A stretch of 10,269 nt of DNA from Spirochaetota bacterium (GTDB lineage: Bacteria; Spirochaetota; Spirochaetia; Treponematales; Rectinemataceae). A model generated the notes under the pieces. That model searched no databases. It had not been told where the DNA came from and worked only from the letters and a program-made list of their open reading frames with translations. This document shows, in pieces, positions 6,470 through 10,269 of the stretch. Position numbers and translations under genes: made by a program. Position 1 is the first letter of the stretch. Every line of letters begins with the position of its first letter. The DNA lies in assembly GCA_023421875.1 (NCBI GenBank), contig JAEZSM010000008.1:1-10269 (forward strand), in the 5' to 3' direction.

Positions 6470-8200
6470 TTACTTGATCCTCCAGCTGATGGAAACGTCC
6501 TTTCGCTTAAGAACGTCGGTTCCGAAATCAAAGACGAGCCTGGACACGAAGAGGGAAGTAAACAAACTAGTCATATTGCCGATGGCCAGGGAAATGGCGA
6601 ATCCCTGGATTGCGCCGGAGCCGAGCTGAGCCAGAAAAAGGGCTGCAATTATCGTAGTGATGTTCGAGTCCATAACCGCCCAGAAGGCTTTCTGGAACCC
6701 TGAATCTATCGCCGCTTTTCTCGACTTGCCTTCCCGCAACTCTTCTTTGATGCGCTCGAATATTACCACGTTGGCGTCTACGGCCATGCCCACGGTAAGT
6801 ACAAAGCCCGCCAGCGAAGGCAGGGTGAGGGTAAGCTTAAAGGCGGTGAGCACCGAGAGCATGACGTAGAGGTTGATGACCTGAGCCAGGGTAGCATTGA
6901 CACCCGCGCCCCTGTAGAAGGCGAACATGAAAACGAAGACTGCCAGAAGGCCGACTATGATCGCCCGCTGCCCCTGGGCGATGGAATCCTCGCCCAAGGA
7001 GGCACCGATAGCCTGCTGGTTGGCGACGCTCAAGGAGATGGGCAGGGCTGCGGTTCTCAGCAGCGTTGCCAGGTTCTGGGCTTCCACCGCGTCGAACCCG
7101 GATATACGCACCGATTCACGGATAGGTTCCTGTATAGTGGCATAGGATTTGACCCTGTCGTCTAGCATGACCGCCAGAGATTTGCCCACGTTGGCGCTGG
7201 TCAGTTCGTAGAAGAGATCTCCGCCTTCCTTGTCGAGCACAAAATTAGTCTCCGGCCGGCCGGTGATCGGGTCGCTGGAGACCGTGGCGCTCTGCACATG
7301 GCTGCCGTCCAGGCCCGGCTTGCCCTCGAGTACGAGATAGCGGCCGGTAAATTCATCCAGTCCGTAGTTGTCCTTCGTATAGACCCTGCGGATGATCTTC
7401 CCCTCGGGCAGTATGCCGGGCTCGGCTACCGTCATGGTCCTCTCGTCGACGCCCAGAGGATTGGCGGCCAGATAGGAATCCAGGGCTGCGCTGGCTTCGG
7501 AGTCGACAATATAGAAGGCCAGGTTGCCCTTGCCCATGATGATAGAATTGATCCGTTCAGGATCTGCCGTTCCAGGGATTTCCACATAGATCTGATCCTC
7601 GCCCTGGCGGCGGATTACTGGCTCGGTGAGACCAAACTGGTCGATGCGGCTGTTGAGCACTTCCACAGCCCGCTGCATGGCGTCTTCGCGATCCGCCGCG
7701 TTGAGATCCTGGCCGAGCTTTTCCGCTAGGGCTTCCATGTCGGCCTGAATGACCACCGACATGCCGCCTGCCAGATCAAGGCCGAGCTGAAGGGCGTTGC
7801 CGTGGCGTTTCTTCAGGTCGAGGGAGCGTTCCCTGTATCTGGCTTCGACGGCATCGAACATGGAGCGTTCGCTGGAAAAACCTGCAAGGATATTGGAAGC
7901 GCTCCACTCGCCTGGGAGGGCCTTCTTCCTATCCCTATATGCTTTTTTCGCTACCTGCACCACCAGATCGTACTGTCTGGACAGATCGGAAGCATCGCCG
8001 GCCAAGGCCTTGGCCTTGATGTCGGTAAGCGCCGCATAGGCCATCCTGCGGGAAAAATCCCTTATTTGCTCCCGGGACCCTACTGCCACCGCCTGATCCT
8101 CTTTGGGAGTCAGGAAGTACCAGTGAATCGTCGGAAACAGGAAGGCGAAGGCGACGGCAATCACCAGGATTACGATGATCAGACGACGGATTTTACTCAT
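6470..8200 (-). CDS. secD: Protein translocase subunit SecD
   Basis: This 576-residue inner-membrane protein is the partner of SecF in the accessory translocase. It has TM1 (about 7-29), the P1 signature LGLDLAGG (139-146), the conserved FGLTEPVIRRQGEDQIYVEIPG region (189-210, split by family convention into two strands), a periplasmic head (about 225-395), and five C-terminal TMs (about 411-560). The hallmark GMAVDANVVIFERIKEE lies at 471-487; Asp475 is the family's conserved proton-path aspartate. A charged, helical stretch of about 105 residues (32-138) lies between TM1 and LGLDLAGG and is much longer than in E. coli, where the motif follows TM1 more closely. The ATG at 8200 has GGAG 8 bases upstream. 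It lies 115 bases after yajC and directly abuts secF. Confidence 0.96.
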   Translation of the reverse strand: MSKIRRLIIVILVIAVAFAFLFPTIHWYFLTPKEDQAVAVGSREQIRDFSRRMAYAALTDIKAKALAGDASDLSRQYDLVVQVAKKAYRDRKKALPGEWSASNILAGFSSERSMFDAVEARYRERSLDLKKRHGNALQLGLDLAGGMSVVIQADMEALAEKLGQDLNAADREDAMQRAVEVLNSRIDQFGLTEPVIRRQGEDQIYVEIPGTADPERINSIIMGKGNLAFYIVDSEASAALDSYLAANPLGVDERTMTVAEPGILPEGKIIRRVYTKDNYGLDEFTGRYLVLEGKPGLDGSHVQSATVSSDPITGRPETNFVLDKEGGDLFYELTSANVGKSLAVMLDDRVKSYATIQEPIRESVRISGFDAVEAQNLATLLRTAALPISLSVANQQAIGASLGEDSIAQGQRAIIVGLLAVFVFMFAFYRGAGVNATLAQVINLYVMLSVLTAFKLTLTLPSLAGFVLTVGMAVDANVVIFERIKEELREGKSRKAAIDSGFQKAFWAVMDSNITTIIAALFLAQLGSGAIQGFAISLAIGNMTSLFTSLFVSRLVFDFGTDVLKRKDVSISWRIK

Positions 8201-8315
8201 TCCGGTAACTCCACTTTGGTATCGCAGAGCCCGAGACTAGTCAGCAGCGCCGTTGCGCAGAGGCACAAGCCCCCGGAACGAGGACTCGGCGCGGATGAGA
8301 ATCGGGCCTTCGAGG

Positions 8316-8723
8316 CTATTTCTTTTCTTCTTCGGACTTTTCTGCTTTTTCGGCTTTCGCGGTCTTCTCTGGGGCAGGAGCAGGCTCCTCGGCCTTTTCC
8401 TCGGTCCTGGCAGCGGCCACCGTAGCGAGGGCGGACTTGGTGAACTCGATCCTGCAGTCATCGTCTACCTTCACAACCACGGTAGTTTCCTTGACCGAAT
8501 GCACTATTCCGTGGATGCCACCGATGGTGATGATCCTGTCGCCTTTCTTGACGGCCTCGATCATCTTCTTAGCCTCTTTCTGCTTCTTGTTCTGAGGCCT
8601 GATGATGAGGAAGTAAAAAACTACGAAGACGAGACCGAAGGTGACGAGGGTCGAGACCATCTGACCGCTCGAACTGCCTGCCGCAGCCTGGAGGAGAACC
8701 AGGCCCTGGGAGATAGAATTCAT
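8316..8723 (-). CDS. yajC: Preprotein translocase subunit YajC
   Basis: This 135-residue single-span protein associates with SecD-SecF at the inner membrane. It has a short periplasmic N-terminus, one membrane helix (about 22-38) ending in the family signature FYFLIIRPQNKKQKE, then a small cytosolic beta domain (KKGDRIITIGGIHGIV, VVVKVDDDCRIEF). The C-terminal tail from about residue 105 is almost entirely Ala, Glu, Lys and Pro (repeats such as KAEKAEKSEEEKK) and is probably disordered; it makes the protein slightly longer than the usual 100-110. ATG 8723 is preferred over an in-frame GTG at 8762: it has AAAGGA 7 bases upstream and gives the normal YajC N-terminus. It is the first gene of the yajC-secD-secF order typical of many bacteria. 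Confidence 0.94.
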   Translation of the reverse strand: MNSISQGLVLLQAAAGSSSGQMVSTLVTFGLVFVVFYFLIIRPQNKKQKEAKKMIEAVKKGDRIITIGGIHGIVHSVKETTVVVKVDDDCRIEFTKSALATVAAARTEEKAEEPAPAPEKTAKAEKAEKSEEEKK

Positions 8724-8752
8724 ACTCAATCCTTTACGTAAAGATTCGGAAA

Positions 8753-8782
8753 AAACTAGCACGGATAGCTAAGACTCGTCAA
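8753..8782 (-). promoter_or_regulatory. Possible promoter of the yajC-secD-secF operon
   Basis: On the - strand TTGACG (8777-8782, 5/6 to -35) is followed by 18 bases and a poor -10 TAGTTT (8753-8758, 3/6). The distance to the yajC ATG leaves a leader of about 20 bases with the AAAGGA site. The -35 is convincing; the -10 is not. Confidence 0.4.
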
Positions 8783-8818
8783 GCTGAAGGCTCAAGACAG
8801 TTCGTGCCGTCGGGCCTT

Positions 8819-8849
8819 TTGGGCGCTCCTCAGGCGCTTTTCAGGCGCT
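8819..8849 (-). repeat. Three tandem 9-bp units with 11-bp period at the arcC stop codon
   Basis: On the - strand AGCGCCTGA, which contains the last two sense codons and stop of arcC (8841-8849), is repeated exactly at 8830-8838 and imperfectly (AGCGCCCAA) at 8819-8827. The units lie 11 bases apart. They do not form a hairpin, so they are not a terminator; local slippage or duplication is the simplest origin. Confidence 0.7.
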
Positions 8850-9785
8850 AATGATCGTGCCGGCCTTGCCGTCCACCGCCAGGCTGGCGTTCTCCATGGA
8901 AGTGATTATAACCTCGGCGCCGCCCCGCTTGATGAAGTCGCAGGCCGCCTCGACCTTGGGCCCCATGGAGCCCTTGGGAAACTGTCCTTCGGCCAGGTAG
9001 CGCTCGCACTCGGCGACCTTCATCCTGTCGAAAAACCGCTGATCCGGTTTTTTAAAGTTGACCGCTACCTTCTCGACCCCGGTAAGGATTATTAGCTGGT
9101 CGGCGCCGATAAGGTTGGCCAGGAGCGAGGAAGCCCTGTCCTTGTCGATGACCGCATCCACCCCTTCCAGACTTCCGTCCGCCTCCCGGTAGACCGGCAC
9201 GCCGCCGCCGCCGACGGCGATGACGATTTTCCCATCCCTCAAGAGGTCGTTGATAGCGGCCTTCTCCACGATATCCAGGGGGATGGGACTAGGCACTACC
9301 CTTCTGAAACCCCTGCCAGGATCTTCCTTGATGATCCATCCCCGGGATGAGAGTTGCTCAACCTGCTCGGCCCTGTAAAAGGGACCCACATACTTTGTGG
9401 GGTTGAGCATGGAGGGATCCTGGGGATCTACCACGACCTGAGTGATCAGCGTGACCACCTCTTTGTGGATGCCCGCCTTGTTGAGGGCATTCGACAGGCT
9501 CTGGGCTATCATGTAGCCCATGGAACCCTGGGTATCGGCCACGATCACCCCTAGTGGCGAGGGAGGGACCTGGGAGCTCGCCGCCTCGTTGCGGATAAGG
9601 TGGACGCCAGCCTGGGGGCCGTTGCCGTGGGTGAGTACAACCCTGTGTCCCTGGGCAATCATGTCGACAATAGCGGCTAGACTTTTCCGCGTATTGGCGA
9701 ACTGCTGGGTAATCGTGCCCTCGGTGCCTTCCTCGATTATGGCGTTGCCGCCCAACGCTACCACAATAGTCTTACGCTCTTTCAT
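8841..9785 (-). CDS. arcC: Carbamate kinase
   Basis: This 314-residue cytosolic enzyme of the amino-acid-kinase fold catalyses carbamoyl phosphate + ADP to ATP + carbamate (breaking down to CO2 and NH3), usually the last step of arginine or agmatine fermentation or of purine/allantoin breakdown. Seen motifs: ALGGNAI (10-16), THGNGPQ (52-58), VPSPIP (164-169), AVGGGGVPV (190-198), VIDKDRASSLLA (212-223), LTGVEKVAVNF (234-244) and KGSMGPKVEAA (271-281). Order and length match the family throughout. ATG 9785 has GGGAG 5 bases upstream and gives the standard N-terminus; an in-frame GTG at 9806 would add seven residues without a better site. No arginine deiminase or ornithine/putrescine carbamoyltransferase gene adjoins it here: the next gene downstream is yajC and the upstream neighbour is divergent ispH. 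It therefore appears to be its own transcription unit. Confidence 0.96.
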   Translation of the reverse strand: MKERKTIVVALGGNAIIEEGTEGTITQQFANTRKSLAAIVDMIAQGHRVVLTHGNGPQAGVHLIRNEAASSQVPPSPLGVIVADTQGSMGYMIAQSLSNALNKAGIHKEVVTLITQVVVDPQDPSMLNPTKYVGPFYRAEQVEQLSSRGWIIKEDPGRGFRRVVPSPIPLDIVEKAAINDLLRDGKIVIAVGGGGVPVYREADGSLEGVDAVIDKDRASSLLANLIGADQLIILTGVEKVAVNFKKPDQRFFDRMKVAECERYLAEGQFPKGSMGPKVEAACDFIKRGGAEVIITSMENASLAVDGKAGTIISA

Positions 9786-9873
9786 CGATGCTCCCTTTAT
9801 GCCCACAGGCGCGGAAAATCCCTCCGGGTTGCCGCCTAACCGAGGCCCACGCTCCGAATTCGACGGAAGGATC

Positions 9874-9901
9874 AGTATATCATTTTGGCCAGAACTGGCA
9901 A
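9874..9901 (-). promoter_or_regulatory. Sigma-70-type promoter of arcC
   Basis: On the - strand TTGCCA (9896-9901, 5/6) and TATACT (9874-9879, 5/6) are 16 bases apart. Transcription would begin near 9867, giving a leader of about 80 bases before the arcC ATG. Confidence 0.65.
9885..9901. promoter_or_regulatory. Inverted repeat over the arcC -35 box, possible operator
   Basis: The + strand reads TTGGCCAGAACTGGCAA. Arms TTGGCCAG and CTGGCAA pair apart from one extra base, around a 2-base centre. The dyad covers the arcC -35 hexamer and part of the spacer, a usual place for repressor binding. It is short, so chance is possible. Confidence 0.35.
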
Positions 9902-9928
9902 GATGGATTCGTTATTAAGATGTTTCTA

Positions 9929-9934
9929 TATAAT
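9929..9934 (+). promoter_or_regulatory. Consensus -10 box in AT-rich island, possible upstream ispH promoter
   Basis: A perfect TATAAT faces ispH, but the region 15-18 bases upstream has no good -35 (best TTCGTT, 9908-9913, with a short 15-base spacer). Use of it would give an ispH leader of about 150 bases. AT-richness alone makes a chance match plausible. Confidence 0.25.
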
Positions 9935-10076
9935 TATTTATTATTTTTGTATATTTATCCTCCAGCACCGACGGCCAGCGCAAGCGCCCAGCTTCTCCGC
10001 CGGCCAGAACCAGCAATGCCGGCTTGTCTTTATTCCCTGGATACCCGGGATACTCGCCCCGTTCAATAATTCGCTG

Positions 10077-10082
10077 TATACT
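10077..10082 (+). promoter_or_regulatory. -10-like box just before ispH
   Basis: TATACT (5/6) ends 6 bases before the ispH ATG. No recognisable -35 lies 16-18 bases upstream (the area is CTCGCCCC). If functional, ispH mRNA would be leaderless, consistent with the absence of a Shine-Dalgarno before the ATG. Confidence 0.3.
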
Positions 10083-10088
10083 GACGCA

Positions 10089-10269
10089 ATGCAAATAGTA
10101 CGAGCCCAGGTGCTGGGCATGTGCATGGGCGTGCGCAGGGCCGAAGATAAAGCAAAAAAAGCGGCAGAGCGGTCTAGGGAACTCGGAAAACCCGTCTTTA
10201 CCTACGGGCCCCTGATACATAATCCCCAAGCAGTAAGAGCCTTGGAAGACCTTGGCGTAAAGGTCCTGG
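10089..10269 (+). CDS. ispH: 4-hydroxy-3-methylbut-2-enyl diphosphate reductase (IspH/LytB), 5' part only
   Basis: The open frame begins at ATG 10089 and runs off the right edge after 60 codons. IspH is the iron-sulphur enzyme that performs the last step of the MEP pathway, reducing HMBPP to isopentenyl and dimethylallyl diphosphate in the cytosol. The visible N-terminus matches the family closely: LGMCMGVRRA supplies Cys12, the first [4Fe-4S] ligand, and YGPLIHNPQAV (39-49) holds the His44-Asn45 substrate-binding pair. Spacing between these motifs is as expected. The start is placed at this ATG because it gives the normal 11 residues before the cysteine. No AGGAG-type site precedes it (the upstream bases are CTGACGCA), and no alternative ATG, GTG or TTG start is near in frame. 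The remaining cysteines and most of the enzyme lie outside the window. Confidence 0.93.
   Translation, partial: MQIVRAQVLGMCMGVRRAEDKAKKAAERSRELGKPVFTYGPLIHNPQAVRALEDLGVKVL

Larger units (their letters stand above)
9786..10088. other. Divergent intergenic region between arcC and ispH
   Basis: This is a 303-base stretch without a convincing gene. From the arcC side it holds a GC-rich arcC leader of about 80 bases, the arcC promoter with an overlapping inverted repeat, then a strongly AT-rich island (about 9907-9958, containing a perfect TATAAT at 9929-9934 on the + strand). A GC-rich segment (about 9960-10055) and the ispH start region follow. Open frames that cross it on both strands lack ribosome sites and show no family-like sequence. 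No riboswitch or terminator fold is evident by eye. Confidence 0.6.

Noticed and set aside
6053..6703. 216-codon open frame antisense to the secF/secD junction
   Set aside because: It is opposite two confidently identified genes, and its composition looks like a reverse-frame shadow.
7802..8741. Overlapping + strand open frames opposite secD and yajC
   Set aside because: They overlap each other and the real genes, and their Leu/Phe/Arg-rich stretches are the complement of the yajC Lys/Glu-rich tail.
9999..10023. GCCGGC ... GCCGGC pair that could form a stem before TTGTCTTT, terminator-like
   Set aside because: The stem is only 6 bp of a self-complementary word with a 14-base loop and no real T-run; too weak to call.
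9788..10069. 93-codon + strand open frame in the arcC-ispH gap, including a hydrophobic MFLYNYLLFLYIY stretch
   Set aside because: The hydrophobic run is just the translation of the AT-rich island; no ribosome site precedes it and the rest is Pro/Ala/Arg-rich with no recognisable pattern.
9915..10229. 104-codon - strand open frame across the intergenic region and the ispH 5' end
   Set aside because: It overlaps the well-supported ispH coding start and reads as its antisense shadow.
1..10269. CRISPR array, insertion sequence, prophage or toxin-antitoxin/defence island
   Set aside because: There are no regularly spaced repeats, transposase or integrase motifs, terminal inverted repeats or defence-type domains; all large genes belong to housekeeping, membrane or signalling families.

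Overview
This window is ordinary bacterial chromosome, GC-rich and densely coded, with no insertion sequences, phage genes or CRISPR array. It carries a SecD/SecF/YajC translocase cluster, a MEP-pathway gene (ispH), Shine-Dalgarno sites of the AGGAG/GGAG type and sigma-70-like promoters. Two things fit a Gram-negative-type bacterium, possibly a spirochaete: the SecDF layout with enlarged periplasmic domains, and a membrane-anchored receiver protein. That lineage guess is inference, because no phylogenetic marker can be aligned here.

Layout, left to right. On the + strand are the last 33 codons of a probable thiamine-diphosphate enzyme (acetolactate-synthase-like). A class I/II aminotransferase follows 10 bases later with its Shine-Dalgarno against the upstream stop, so the two look like one operon. 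Next comes an acyltransferase of the PlsC/GPAT superfamily behind its own near-consensus promoter. The remaining genes up to about position 9785 lie on the - strand. Reading them in their direction of transcription, from right to left, they are: a carbamate kinase (arcC) with its own promoter; yajC, secD and secF, where secF begins on the base after the secD stop; a tRNA-Cys(GCA) with its own promoter and a strong intrinsic terminator; a CHASE-sensor/receiver membrane protein; and a rhomboid intramembrane protease that converges on the acyltransferase gene. At the right edge, divergent from arcC across a 303-base intergenic region with an AT-rich island, is the 5' part of ispH on the + strand.

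How the genes work together. YajC, SecD and SecF form the accessory complex that uses the ion gradient to help SecYEG export. Rhomboid cleaves membrane proteins and may share a transcript with the CHASE/receiver protein. The acyltransferase is likely in phospholipid synthesis. ArcC makes ATP from carbamoyl phosphate, and no arginine deiminase or ornithine carbamoyltransferase gene is visible beside it. IspH makes isoprenoid precursors.

I found no convincing previously undescribed multi-gene system. The item most worth a second look is the protein at 3088-4944. It has a CHASE-like periplasmic sensor, two membrane spans, a long Pro/Glu-rich linker and an intact receiver domain, but no histidine kinase or output domain.
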